Part shown: piece after piece, positions 17,905 through 26,219 of the stretch
How positions within the stretch are numbered: position 1 is the stretch's first letter
How the letters are laid out: every line of letters starts with the position of its first letter
NCBI GenBank assembly: GCA_001797675.1
Contig: MGQB01000037.1
Coordinates: forward strand, 55,349-119,348
Origin: Deltaproteobacteria bacterium RBG_13_43_22
GTDB lineage: Bacteria; Desulfobacterota; RBG-13-43-22
Length of the DNA stretch: 64,000 nucleotides
Direction of reading: 5' to 3'
Translations under genes and position numbers: made by a program
Notes under the pieces: model-generated
What the model was told of the DNA's origin: nothing
Database searches by the model: none
What the model saw: only the letters and a program-made list of their open reading frames with translations

Positions 17905-19215
17905 CTATCTCAAATGATACTTGCGATATTCTTGAATGTCCCGGGTGAATCCGCCCTCTACTTCGTCTTCTTTCCAGAAGATATAGGGGTTGGTCCTGGG
18001 TTCCTTAACCATTTGAGCAACCGGTTCCAGTTCGGTAGCTTCCAAAAGTTTCTGGAACCCTTTCCTCTTGATCAATTCACCAAGGCGTTCCCGGTTTTTG
18101 CCCTCTTCCATCCAATAATCCCAGATCTTCTCGATAAGCTCTTTGATTTCGGTATAGGGCGGTTCGGCGCTGATAAAGGGAATGAGCAGCGAACCCATCT
18201 GAGCCCCATCCAGAATGGGGGCCTTGGCTCCGACCAGAATGGATATCCCGGTCTCCTTACCGATCTTCAAGGCCCTGGGCATGACGTTGATGCAATGCAT
18301 ACAGCGGGTGCATTCCGGATTATCAATGGTCAGTTTTTTTCCGTCCCAGGCCATACAACCGGTCGGGCACAGGCCAATGACCTCTTTCTGAATATCAAAG
18401 GCCCCCCAATCCCGTCCGCTGTGAGCGCCGGCATTGGGTTTTATTTCACCACCCACATAGGCGGCCACGGCCTTCTGATCGATCCGGATATCATCCTTCC
18501 AGGTACCGATAAAGGACATGTCGGCCCGGGCGATGGAGGCCACGCAGCAGTTCGGACAACCGTCGAATTTGAATTTAAATTTATAAGGAAAAGCCGGACG
18601 ATGCAGATAGTCCTGATATTCATTGGTCAGGTCAAAACACAAGGCCTGGGTGTCATAACAGGCATATTCGCAACGGGATTTACCCAGACAGTCCGAAGGG
18701 GTACGCAGGTTGGACCCTGAACCGCCGAGGTCCTGACCGATGTCGTGGGTCAGTTCATAAAAGATTTCTTCTAATTGCGGGGTATGGGTCCCCAAAAGAA
18801 TAATATCACCGGTGGAACCGTGCATGTTGGTGATACCGCTGCCCCTTCGTTCCCATAAATCACAAATCTTTTCCAGATATTCGGTGGAATAATATTTTCC
18901 GCCGGGCTGGTTGACCCGCATGGTGTGAAAATGGGCCACGCCCGGGAACATTTCCGGTTGATCGCAATACCGGCCGATAACCCCACCCCCATATCCGAAA
19001 ACACCGACAATACCGCCGTGTTTCCAGTGGGTTCGTTTGTGAACATAGGTCAGTTCCAGCACGCCCAGGATATCATCACAGACATCCACGGGTATCTGGT
19101 AGTCGACCCCTTTTGCGTTCTTGGTCCGAGATTCGGCCTCTCGTTTTATGTCGCTTACAAAACTCGGCCACGGCCCGCTTTCTAATTGATCCAGCAGGGG
19201 TGTTTTATGCTTCAT
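17905..19215 (-). CDS. dsrA: DsrA, dissimilatory sulfite reductase alpha subunit
   Basis: A 436-residue alpha subunit. The substrate/cofactor region includes [40 protein letters not shown], and the ferredoxin insert with [11 protein letters not shown] and [15 protein letters not shown]. The start ATG has a GGGAGG ribosome site seven bases upstream. It forms the alpha2beta2 enzyme with DsrB in the cytoplasm. It is the first gene of the cluster, about 240 bp downstream of a strong promoter, with a structured leader between. Sequence features (DsrD, DsrMKJOP, no dsrEFH or dsrL nearby) point to the reductive bacterial type. Confidence 0.97.
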   Translation of the reverse strand: MKHKTPLLDQLESGPWPSFVSDIKREAESRTKNAKGVDYQIPVDVCDDILGVLELTYVHKRTHWKHGGIVGVFGYGGGVIGRYCDQPEMFPGVAHFHTMRVNQPGGKYYSTEYLEKICDLWERRGSGITNMHGSTGDIILLGTHTPQLEEIFYELTHDIGQDLGGSGSNLRTPSDCLGKSRCEYACYDTQALCFDLTNEYQDYLHRPAFPYKFKFKFDGCPNCCVASIARADMSFIGTWKDDIRIDQKAVAAYVGGEIKPNAGAHSGRDWGAFDIQKEVIGLCPTGCMAWDGKKLTIDNPECTRCMHCINVMPRALKIGKETGISILVGAKAPILDGAQMGSLLIPFISAEPPYTEIKELIEKIWDYWMEEGKNRERLGELIKRKGFQKLLEATELEPVAQMVKEPRTNPYIFWKEDEVEGGFTRDIQEYRKYHLR

Positions 19216-19456
19216 TCGTATAACCTCCCATTCTATAGTGATAATAATTTAATACTGACTCCAATTTAATTGTAAGACCCTGATGGGCTTATTAAATTCT
19301 ACCCACCACCTCCTCCCGGAAACTTATTTCGTATCAATCATCATGGTTATCCTTCTTAATATCCGTAAATGGAAGATACCACTGCCCAAGGTGCAGTGGA
19401 TCTTCTTGACAATGATAAAAACCTCCTATTAGGAGGGAAGTGAAAAAAAGGACAAT
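19216..19456 (-). promoter_or_regulatory. Structured 5' leader of dsrAB
   Basis: An untranslated leader of roughly 240 nt. It contains a perfect palindrome CCTCCTATTAGGAGG (19422-19436), a perfect 7-bp hairpin CCACTGC/GCAGTGG (19379-19399), and a six-codon frame MMIDTK (19344-19324) with an AAGGAT ribosome site. The palindrome can present or hide both a ribosome-site-like and an anti-ribosome-site sequence. This suggests post-transcriptional control, which is inference. Confidence 0.4.
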
Positions 19457-19462
19457 ATCGAG

Positions 19463-19491
19463 GTATAAAATATATTCTGATCTTTTGTCAA
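19463..19491 (-). promoter_or_regulatory. Sigma-70-type promoter of dsrA
   Basis: TTGACA (19491-19486) and TTATAC (19468-19463) are spaced 17 bp apart on the minus strand in AT-rich sequence. This fits a strong housekeeping promoter with transcription starting near 19456. Confidence 0.65.
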
Positions 19492-19550
19492 CAAAAAAAC
19501 GGTAAAAACTACTATCCTTATAGTAATTATTAATGGGGGATTAAATATTA

Positions 19551-19577
19551 TTGATGGACTCGCAAAAAGTCCATCAA
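19551..19577. repeat. GATGGACT hairpin
   Basis: A perfect 10-bp inverted repeat TTGATGGACT/AGTCCATCAA around a seven-base loop CGCAAAA. It is the same family as the hairpin at 21943-21965, but inverted. Confidence 0.7.
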
Positions 19578-19811
19578 CAGGCCTCGCCAAAGCGGGTTTA
19601 AGTCGAAATCCGGCTTCGTGAAAAGTCTTTTTTGGGCTTTTTACGAGGTTATCAATAGGGGAGGGAAGAAAGAGTTTATTTATGTTTTAAAATCAAAGCG
19701 AGTTTCTTGAAAATGGTTTTAAAATTAATTCAAGCGGTTGTGCTAGTTGGTGCTTATGGAGGAAAGGGAGAACCAAATCAAGGGTTAGCGGGGGGAAGAG
19801 ACTGAGGGATA
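19578..19811. other. Gene-free stretch between divergent dsrA and aroF
   Basis: Mixed AT-rich sequence with fragments related to the neighbouring hairpin (AAAAGTCTTTTTTGGGCTTT). I see no gene. It separates the divergent dsrA and DAHP synthase promoters. Confidence 0.3.
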
Positions 19812-19840
19812 TTGACAGGATCGGTCTAACTAGGTAGAGT
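19812..19840 (+). promoter_or_regulatory. Probable promoter of the DAHP synthase gene
   Basis: TTGACA at 19812-19817 and TAGAGT at 19835-19840 with a 17-bp spacer. A TATAAT lies four bases further but is too far from the -35. A small AGAAC/GTTCT hairpin follows at 19853-19867 in the leader. Confidence 0.45.
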
Positions 19841-19934
19841 ACTTATAATAAGAAGAACCGATTGTTCTCAGGTCGTCCAAGGATTTACCTCAGAGCCCAC
19901 GGGAAACGTGGATATTGATTATAGGAGACCGGAA

Positions 19935-20954
19935 ATGATTATCATTTTAAAACCGATTGCCACCAAAAAAGATGCCGACGAGATCATCGCCCAGATCGAA
20001 GGGTTGGGCCTGAAACCGCTTTATATGCCGGGAGTTGAACGAACCGTGCTGGGTGCCATCGGCGACGAAAGGGTTCTGGCCGGTCTGCATTTGGAAAGCC
20101 ATCCGTTGGTTGAGCGTATCACCCCGATCCTGACGCCATATAAAATGGTCAGCCGGGATATCCATCCGGAGAACACGGTGGTTGACATCGGAAATGTTCC
20201 GGTTGGCGGAAAACCATTTGTGGTGATTGCCGGCCCATGTGCAGTGGAGACACGGGAACAGATGATAGCCACTGCCCTGGCGGTCAAGGAAGCCGGGGCT
20301 CATTGTCTTAGGGGTGGGGCCTTCAAACCGAGGTCCAGCCCCTACAGCTTTCAGGGACTGGGGGTCAAAGGGCTGCGTATCCTTAAAGAAGCCGGGCAAA
20401 AGACCGGACTTTCAGTTACAACTGAGGTCGTCGAGGCGGGTGATGTTCCTATCGTTGAACCTTATGCGGATGCCCTCCAGGTCGGCGCCCGCAACATGCA
20501 GAACTTCCGCCTGCTGACCAAGTTGGGCCAGTGCCGGAAACCTGTGATTTTAAAACGCGGAATGGCCGCTACGGTGGAAGACCTGCTTCTGGCCGCGGAG
20601 TACATCGTCGCCGAAGGGAATCCCAACGTGATCCTTTGTGAACGGGGCATCCGTACTTTTGAGACTGCCACCCGCAATACGCTGGATTTGAATGCCATCC
20701 CTTTTCTTAAACAAAAAAGTCATCTTCCGGTCATCGTGGACCCCTCCCATGGCACGGGAATTAGAGATTACGTAGCGCCGATGGCCAAGGCAGCAGCGGC
20801 CTGTGGTGCGGACGGCCTTTTGATCGAGGTTCATATCAACCCCAAAGAGGCCCTTTCCGACGGGCAGCAATCCCTTTATCCCGAACAATTTTCACGTCTA
20901 ATGAAGGAATTGAAACCTTTTGTAAAGGCAGCGGGACGGGAACTAACAACTTAA
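19935..20954 (+). CDS. aroF: 3-deoxy-7-phosphoheptulonate synthase (DAHP synthase)
   Basis: A 339-residue enzyme of the KDPG-like DAHP synthase family. It condenses phosphoenolpyruvate and erythrose 4-phosphate, the first step of aromatic amino acid synthesis. The N-terminal ~70 residues form a ferredoxin-like regulatory domain (KPIATKKDADEIIAQIEGLG). The catalytic barrel shows VVIAGPCAVETREQM, GAHCLRGGAFKPRSSPYSFQG and a late VIVDPSHGTG. The start is put at ATG 19935, seven bases after AGGAG; an in-frame GTG at 19908 lacks a good ribosome site. It appears to be a single-gene unit. Confidence 0.92.
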   Translation: MIIILKPIATKKDADEIIAQIEGLGLKPLYMPGVERTVLGAIGDERVLAGLHLESHPLVERITPILTPYKMVSRDIHPENTVVDIGNVPVGGKPFVVIAGPCAVETREQMIATALAVKEAGAHCLRGGAFKPRSSPYSFQGLGVKGLRILKEAGQKTGLSVTTEVVEAGDVPIVEPYADALQVGARNMQNFRLLTKLGQCRKPVILKRGMAATVEDLLLAAEYIVAEGNPNVILCERGIRTFETATRNTLDLNAIPFLKQKSHLPVIVDPSHGTGIRDYVAPMAKAAAACGADGLLIEVHINPKEALSDGQQSLYPEQFSRLMKELKPFVKAAGRELTT

Positions 20955-20982
20955 AAACTACTGAAAGACAATTGATATCCCT

Positions 20983-21077
20983 GAATTCAGAAGTCAGGAG
21001 TCAGAATTCAAAATGAAGCGGTAAATCTGCTTTACGGTTGGTTCCCTTCTGACTTCTGACTCCTGACTTCTGAATTC
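20983..21077. repeat. Stutter hairpin, word agaagtcagga
   Basis: The left arm contains GAATTCAGAAGTCAGGAGTC (20983-21010). The right arm (21048-21077) is a near-perfect reverse complement with an extra repeat of the word. The spacer is about 37 bp. It follows the DAHP synthase gene and may act as its terminator. Confidence 0.7.
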
Positions 21078-21149
21078 CTGCTATTACAATAAAAATCAAT
21101 GAGTCCCAGGGTAGAAAAAATTGTCTGGATGAAACCCTGAAAGAATCTA

Positions 21150-21944
21150 ATGCCCCTCATCACCTTAAGCACGGATTTTGGATGGGATGATCCTTATGTG
21201 GGGATCATGAAAGGGGTGATCTTGGGTATCAACCCCGGGGTCCGGTTGGTGGACCTTACTCATACCTTGTCTCATCACCAGCTTTTAGAGGCGGCCTTTA
21301 TTCTGAATACGGCTTATCCCTATTTCCCCTTCGGAACCATCCATCTAACTGTTGTTGATCCGGGAGTAGGAGGAGAACGTCGTCTTATTGCCGTTCAAGG
21401 GGAAGATTCGGTCTGGGTCGGGCCGGATAATGGACTGTTTACCCTGGTGCTGAAAAACCGGCCGGAAGCGGAAACGGTTCTCCTGACCAATACAAACTTT
21501 TTCAGGAAAACGGTTTCTTCTACCTTTCACGGCCGGGATATCTTGGCCCCGGTCGCCGCTCATCTGAGCTTAGGTATTCCACTTGCTACGATGGGCCCCA
21601 AGATTACAGATCCGGTTTTACTTCCCGGTCTTGACCCGAAAGTAAATAAAAATGAAATCATTGGCCGGGTTCTCTGGGCCGATAATTTCGGCAACCTGAT
21701 TACCAATATCAGTCAAAAAACGCTTTCTCCCTTTTTGTCCGGTTCAAGCTTAAACATTATCATAGGATCACACAACACCATGACTGAAATACACCAGACC
21801 TATTCCCAGGGTCCGCCGGACGGGTTTATGGCCTTAATCGGCAGCAGCGGCTATCTGGAAATCGCCTCGAATCTGGGCAATGCAGCAGAAAAGGTGGGCT
21901 TCCAATCCGGGATGGAAGTAAAAGTCAGGGTTATCAATAATTGA
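21150..21944 (+). CDS. SAM hydroxide adenosyltransferase (DUF62)
   Basis: A 264-residue protein of the fluorinase/DUF62 family. Members hydrolyse S-adenosylmethionine to adenosine and methionine with an activated water. The N-terminal PLITLSTDFGWDDPYVGIMK and the middle VDPGVGGERR, WVGPDNGLFT and STFHGRDILAPVAAHL are diagnostic. The C-terminal domain contains IIGRVLWADNFGNLITNI. Length is normal. The ribosome site is weak. The stop codon lies inside a hairpin shared with the convergent next gene. Confidence 0.92.
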   Translation: MPLITLSTDFGWDDPYVGIMKGVILGINPGVRLVDLTHTLSHHQLLEAAFILNTAYPYFPFGTIHLTVVDPGVGGERRLIAVQGEDSVWVGPDNGLFTLVLKNRPEAETVLLTNTNFFRKTVSSTFHGRDILAPVAAHLSLGIPLATMGPKITDPVLLPGLDPKVNKNEIIGRVLWADNFGNLITNISQKTLSPFLSGSSLNIIIGSHNTMTEIHQTYSQGPPDGFMALIGSSGYLEIASNLGNAAEKVGFQSGMEVKVRVINN

Positions 21945-21965
21945 TGGACTTTTTACGAGTCCATC
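21943..21965. terminator. GATGGACT hairpin between convergent genes
   Basis: A perfect 8-bp stem GATGGACT/AGTCCATC with loop TTTTACG. It overlaps the stop codons of both convergent genes. The inverted sister is at 19551-19577. It may act as a bidirectional terminator. Confidence 0.6.
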
Positions 21966-23392
21966 CTGCTAACTTTTCCCTGGTAGTAATTCGCCACTTT
22001 TCGGGCCGCTTTGGCCGCACGGCCGATCGAAGGATAAAAAGGAATGCCACCAGCCAGAAGCCTGGACCTGAGTTCGTAGATGATTTTCCAGTTCCAATCC
22101 GCGTAGTGGTCGATCCCCAGGCATCGATCCGGAACAATGGCCATTACCGGCTTGGGTTTACAGTTCTCTATTTGTAAATGTTCGATATATTCGTCGGCGG
22201 TCGTTCCTCTTTGTCTGTCATGGTGGGGTTCGCCGAACTGGGCAATCAACAGATCGAAATTTTCGTTTTTAGCCATCATGGTCAATATGTTGCCGATATT
22301 AAAACCACGGTCTTCTCTAATCGATTGGTCGACCGGATTGCCAATCCAGTCCCAGATACCGATCCCTTTACTTTTTAATTCTTCACGGATTTCCTGTGGG
22401 AAGGGAATCACATCCAATCCTGCCGCTTCGCATTGATCTGCGGCCAGCACACTGGCGCCCCCTGCCCCCCCGGCGACTCCGACCCGAAGGCCTTTGATGG
22501 GAGGCAGATAGTGGAAGGAAACGGCCAGATCGATGAACTCTTCAATATTATCCGCAGAAATCGCCCCGCTTTGGGCCAAAGCGATTTCCAGCAGATCGGT
22601 AGACCCGGCCAAGGAGGCGGTATGGGAAGCGACCGCTCTGGCCCCGGATTGACCTCGACCGCCTTTAAGGACCACAACCGGCTTTTTTACCGGGGCATTA
22701 CGCAGGAGGTTGAAAAATCTGCGGCCATCACGGAAACCTTCCACATACATCATGATTATTTTTGATTCCGGGTCCTGGAGCAAATACTCCAGGAAATCAC
22801 ACTCATTGAAATCAAGGGCGTTCCCATAGCTGATGGCCTTGCTGAAATAGATCCCCATGACTTCAGTCGAGCGCACGATCTCTTCCACCGCTTGACCGCT
22901 CTGGGAGATCAACCCGACAGGGCCGAATTTCCCATTAGGCAGGGCATCACTGAAAGAGACCCCCAGGCGCGGGAAATACAGACCCATGCAATTCGGCCCG
23001 ATAAGGCGGATGCCGTATCGTTTGGCTAATTGCAGAACTTCCTGCTCAAGTTTGGCAGCCTCCGGGCGACCGGTCTCGCTGAAGCGGGCCGTAAAAAGAT
23101 GAATGATTTTGACTCCCTTGCGAGAACAATCCTCCAGCAAGGCCGGCACCAAGGGCGCCGACACAGCCGATATCACATAGTCAACTGGCCCGGGAATGTC
23201 TTTTACGCTGGGATAGGCCTTCAATCCCAGAATCTCGGAATACCTTGGATTCACCGGATATATCTTTCCTTGAAAACCATATTTCACGAGCGCATCCGTG
23301 AAGCCATATCCGGCCGCTCGGGCGTTGTTGGAAGAGCCGACTACGGCAATGGAGCGCGGATTAAAGAGTTCTTCGATGGGGTGGGAAGACAA
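21953..23392 (-). CDS. Acyl-CoA synthetase (NDP-forming) alpha-type protein
   Basis: A 479-residue protein covering the CoA-binding and ligase CoA domains of ADP-forming acetyl-CoA-synthetase-like enzymes. The N-terminal Rossmann domain reads FNPRSIAVVGSSNNARAAGY. Later landmarks are RLIGPNCMG, GPVGLISQSG and RAVASHTASLAGS, whose His is expected to be the transient phospho-histidine. No ATP-grasp beta domain is attached and none is encoded next door, so a separate beta subunit would be needed. It is probably linked to fatty- or organic-acid activation. It is a single minus-strand gene between convergent and hairpin-bearing gaps. Confidence 0.85.
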   Translation of the reverse strand: MSSHPIEELFNPRSIAVVGSSNNARAAGYGFTDALVKYGFQGKIYPVNPRYSEILGLKAYPSVKDIPGPVDYVISAVSAPLVPALLEDCSRKGVKIIHLFTARFSETGRPEAAKLEQEVLQLAKRYGIRLIGPNCMGLYFPRLGVSFSDALPNGKFGPVGLISQSGQAVEEIVRSTEVMGIYFSKAISYGNALDFNECDFLEYLLQDPESKIIMMYVEGFRDGRRFFNLLRNAPVKKPVVVLKGGRGQSGARAVASHTASLAGSTDLLEIALAQSGAISADNIEEFIDLAVSFHYLPPIKGLRVGVAGGAGGASVLAADQCEAAGLDVIPFPQEIREELKSKGIGIWDWIGNPVDQSIREDRGFNIGNILTMMAKNENFDLLIAQFGEPHHDRQRGTTADEYIEHLQIENCKPKPVMAIVPDRCLGIDHYADWNWKIIYELRSRLLAGGIPFYPSIGRAAKAARKVANYYQGKVSRMDS

Positions 23393-23520
23393 GGATGGAC
23401 CTCCTGGTTCAATATGGAGTCAGTCTGGGATTATTGGCCTGTTGGTTGGACAAGAACCTGCTGCTGAATGAAATATAGGGGAAGGGGATTTTCTAAGTCA
23501 AGACAATTTTAGTTCGAAGA

Positions 23521-23614
23521 AAGGATTCAAGGATTCGAGGGTTCGAGGGTTATAACTTCTATGCCTTTCACTCCGCACCGCGGTCCTCGACCCCTTGACC
23601 CCTTGAATCCTTTT
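23521..23614. repeat. Stutter hairpin, word attcgaggg
   Basis: The left arm is made of GGATTCAAGGATTCGAGGG-type words. The right arm (23583-23614) reads CCTTGACCCCTTGAATCC. It lies in the gap upstream of the acyl-CoA synthetase gene. Confidence 0.6.
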
Positions 23615-23683
23615 TGATGCCTCATGGCGCCCCAGCGCAAGTGGGGTATAAGGACTTAGAACGGAAACAGGTGCAACGGACCT

Positions 23684-24916
23684 TCAGCGAAAGAACTGGT
23701 AAGCGATAAAGACAGCGGCCAGGGTTCCGGCAAAGTCGGCAATCAGCCCGCAGGTCAGTGCGTACCGGGTCTTGCGGATGCCGACCGAACCGAAGTAGAC
23801 CGCGATGATATAGAAGGTGGTATCGGCCGCTCCCTGGAAAATGCAGGACAGCCGGCCGACAAAAGAATCGGCTCCGAATTGTTTCATGGCATCCACCATC
23901 AGGCCCCGGGCCCCGGATCCGCTTAAGGGTTTCATAAAAGCGGTCGGAAGGGCCTTCACAAATTCCCCGTCAATTCCCAAAACGGCCACTATTCGGCCGA
24001 TCCCGCCCACCACAAAATCCATGGCGCCGGAGACCCTGAAGACCCCGACCGCCACCAGGATCGCCACCAGGTAGGGAATGATTTTAATCGCGATGGAAAA
24101 TCCGTCTTTCGCCCCTTCGATAAACGCCTCATAGACATTTACTTTCCTAAAAAAAGCCAGGATGATGAAAGCAATGAGGAGACCGAACAGGATCAGGTTG
24201 GCTGAAACGGCGGAAAGGGTTTCAATCCGGTCTTGCGGAATCGTGGAGAAATACCAGATGATCCCTGAAACCAGCAGAGTAAGGGTTCCCAGATAAGCCA
24301 ACACCACCTTGTTCAGCAGATTGATCCGCTGGATCAGGGCCACCGAAAGCAGTCCGGCCAGTGTGGAGCAAAAGGTGGCCAGAAGGATGGGGAGAAAAAC
24401 ATCCGAAGGATCCGCAGCGCCGAGCTGAGCGCGGTAGACCATGATGCTGACCGGGATGATGGTCAGTCCCGAAGCGTTCAACACCAGGAACATGATCATG
24501 GCATTGGAAGCGGTGTCCTTTTCCGGGTTGATCTCCTGGAGTTGTGTCATAGCTTTCAGCCCGAGCGGGGTGGCCGCATTATCAAGTCCGAGCATGTTGG
24601 CAGCGATATTCATCATGATCGACCCGGCGGCGGGGTGGTCTTTGGGGATTTCCGGGAACAGGCGTCGGAAAAGCGGCCCGACCGCTTTTGACATCAGTTC
24701 GACAATCCCGCCTTTCTCCCCCACCCGCATCAGTCCCATCCACAAAGTCATCACGCCGGTAAGGCCCAGAGAGATCTCAAAGCCGGTTTTAGCCATCTCA
24801 AAAGTACTGCGCATCATGAGCGGAAAAACCCCGGTGTCACCGAAAAAGACAAGCCTGACCAGGCCCAGGACAAAGGCAACGACGAAAAAGGCTATCCAGA
24901 TATAATTTAAGACCAT
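23684..24916 (-). CDS. SpmA/SpmB-like nucleoside-recognition membrane protein
   Basis: About 410 residues with roughly ten hydrophobic segments. It contains two nucleoside-recognition (Gate) domains joined in one chain. The first half resembles SpmA (ANMLGLDNAATPLGLKAMTQ). The second resembles SpmB (IPYLVAILVAVGVFRVSGAM, PLSGSGARGLMVDAM, CIFQGAADTTFYIIAVYFG). Spore-maturation names are historical; fused forms occur in non-sporulating Gram-negatives and may transport or gate a small solute. The start is set at ATG 24916 because the longer frame upstream is basic, repetitive and non-conserved, although the ribosome site there is weak. Confidence 0.85.
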   Translation of the reverse strand: MVLNYIWIAFFVVAFVLGLVRLVFFGDTGVFPLMMRSTFEMAKTGFEISLGLTGVMTLWMGLMRVGEKGGIVELMSKAVGPLFRRLFPEIPKDHPAAGSIMMNIAANMLGLDNAATPLGLKAMTQLQEINPEKDTASNAMIMFLVLNASGLTIIPVSIMVYRAQLGAADPSDVFLPILLATFCSTLAGLLSVALIQRINLLNKVVLAYLGTLTLLVSGIIWYFSTIPQDRIETLSAVSANLILFGLLIAFIILAFFRKVNVYEAFIEGAKDGFSIAIKIIPYLVAILVAVGVFRVSGAMDFVVGGIGRIVAVLGIDGEFVKALPTAFMKPLSGSGARGLMVDAMKQFGADSFVGRLSCIFQGAADTTFYIIAVYFGSVGIRKTRYALTCGLIADFAGTLAAVFIAYQFFR

Positions 24917-25294
24917 GATGAAGACTTGTCTAAACAGGTTTTCGAAGGTACAGAAAAATAGGGTTTCCCCCAAGTATCGCTTCTTTATCTTTGAGAAACA
25001 GCGAATTGTCAAGAGCAAAGAGCGGCCCCAAAGAGACCCCGCTGAGGACCTCCACATCATCGGTTCAGTTCCGCACAGGGCACTCCCCTTCTTTTAACCC
25101 TCCTCAACCGATTCGTTTGATAGGGGTTGATATTTTTTGCTTGACTCTGTTCTTTCCCCCATTTTACACTGCTACCAATTTGAAAGATTTCCCCCATATT
25201 TTCTTGAACCCTTAATCCCCTTGCTCCGATATCCCGTAGGATAACGAGAGTCACGGTATAAAAAATAACCAAAGACAAACTCAAGGAGTGGAAG

Positions 25295-26095
25295 ATGTCT
25301 GAAAAAGTTTTATTATTAGAGCGAAAGGACAAAGTGGCCATATTGACGCTCAACCGGCCGGCTACTTTGAATGCCTTGAACACCGAACTCCAGGACAGCA
25401 TCATAGAAGCCTGCCAGGAGTTGAGAAATGACGATAGCGTCTGGGCGGTTATTATGACCGGTGCCGGGCGGGCATTCTCATCTGGAGCGGATGTGCGAGG
25501 GCAGCGTCAGGAGGGCGGTGAAGTGCCGCCAAGGCAGGAGCGGCTTGACGCCTATGGCTGGGTGGGGAGATTGTCAACAGCTATCTACAAGACCTTGGAT
25601 AAACCGGTCATTGCCGCCGTGAACGGGGTGACCGCCGGTGCCGGCATGTCGGTGGCCCTGGCCTGCGATATGCGCATCGGCTCGGAAAAAGCAAGGTTTA
25701 AGGTGGTTTTCCCGGAGCGGAGCCTGAGTCCCGACACCGGCATGTCCTATTATCTTCCCCGTATTGTGGGATACAGCCGTGCCTGCGATTTGATCTTCAC
25801 CAGCCGTTATGTCGAGGCCGAAGAGGCCTTTCGCATCGGTTTACTTGACCGTCTGGTTCCATCCGAGAATCTAATGGATGAGGCCTTGAAGGTGGCCGAT
25901 CAAATCGTTTCTTTGCCGCCCATGGCCACGCAAGCGGCCAGGCGGGTCCTTCAGCAGAGCATGGAATTGAACTTTGACGAACAATTGAGGAACGAATACT
26001 ATCACCTCATCATTGCCCGCAGAGCCCCTCACGATATGCAGGAACAGCGGGATTCTTTTTTGGAGAAACGCCCACCCAGGTTTACGGGAAAGTAA
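25295..26095 (+). CDS. Enoyl-CoA hydratase/isomerase family protein
   Basis: A 266-residue crotonase-fold enzyme. The oxyanion-hole parts are AGRAFSSGADVRG and NGVTAGAGMSVALACD. The catalytic region reads VVFPERSLSPDTGMSYYLPR. It has Glu in the first position but Asp where hydratases have the second Glu, which resembles PaaG-type ring-epoxide isomerases. The exact reaction is therefore open (hydratase, isomerase or ring-opening). The ATG follows AAGGAG. The next gene on the strand is a dienoyl-CoA-reductase-like flavoenzyme 124 bp away, which suggests a shared role in unsaturated or aromatic acyl-CoA breakdown. Confidence 0.88.
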   Translation: MSEKVLLLERKDKVAILTLNRPATLNALNTELQDSIIEACQELRNDDSVWAVIMTGAGRAFSSGADVRGQRQEGGEVPPRQERLDAYGWVGRLSTAIYKTLDKPVIAAVNGVTAGAGMSVALACDMRIGSEKARFKVVFPERSLSPDTGMSYYLPRIVGYSRACDLIFTSRYVEAEEAFRIGLLDRLVPSENLMDEALKVADQIVSLPPMATQAARRVLQQSMELNFDEQLRNEYYHLIIARRAPHDMQEQRDSFLEKRPPRFTGK

Positions 26096-26127
26096 GGAAC
26101 TGAATGGATGGGAACGAACAAAATAAT

Positions 26128-26201
26128 CTCGGGTTGCGAGTTACGAGTTGCGGGTTAGAACCGAACTCGGAACACGTAACCCGTAACCCGCAACTCGGGT
26201 T
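26128..26201. repeat. Stutter hairpin, word gggttgcgagtt
   Basis: CTCGGGTTGCGAGTTACGAG on the left is answered by AACCCGTAACCCGCAACTCG on the right. It lies between the crotonase gene and the flavoenzyme gene, upstream of the latter's ribosome site. Confidence 0.65.
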
Positions 26202-26219
26202 ATTCCAAAGGAGGCAATA

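Noticed and set aside
16824..18720. Long plus-strand reading frames opposite dsrB and dsrA
   Set aside because: They lie antisense to well-conserved genes, have glycine/histidine-rich unnatural composition and no ribosome sites.
24917..25060. Longer N-terminus for the SpmA/SpmB-like protein
   Set aside because: The extra 48 residues are basic and unlike the family; the hydrophobic start MVLNYIWIAFF fits the known N-terminus.
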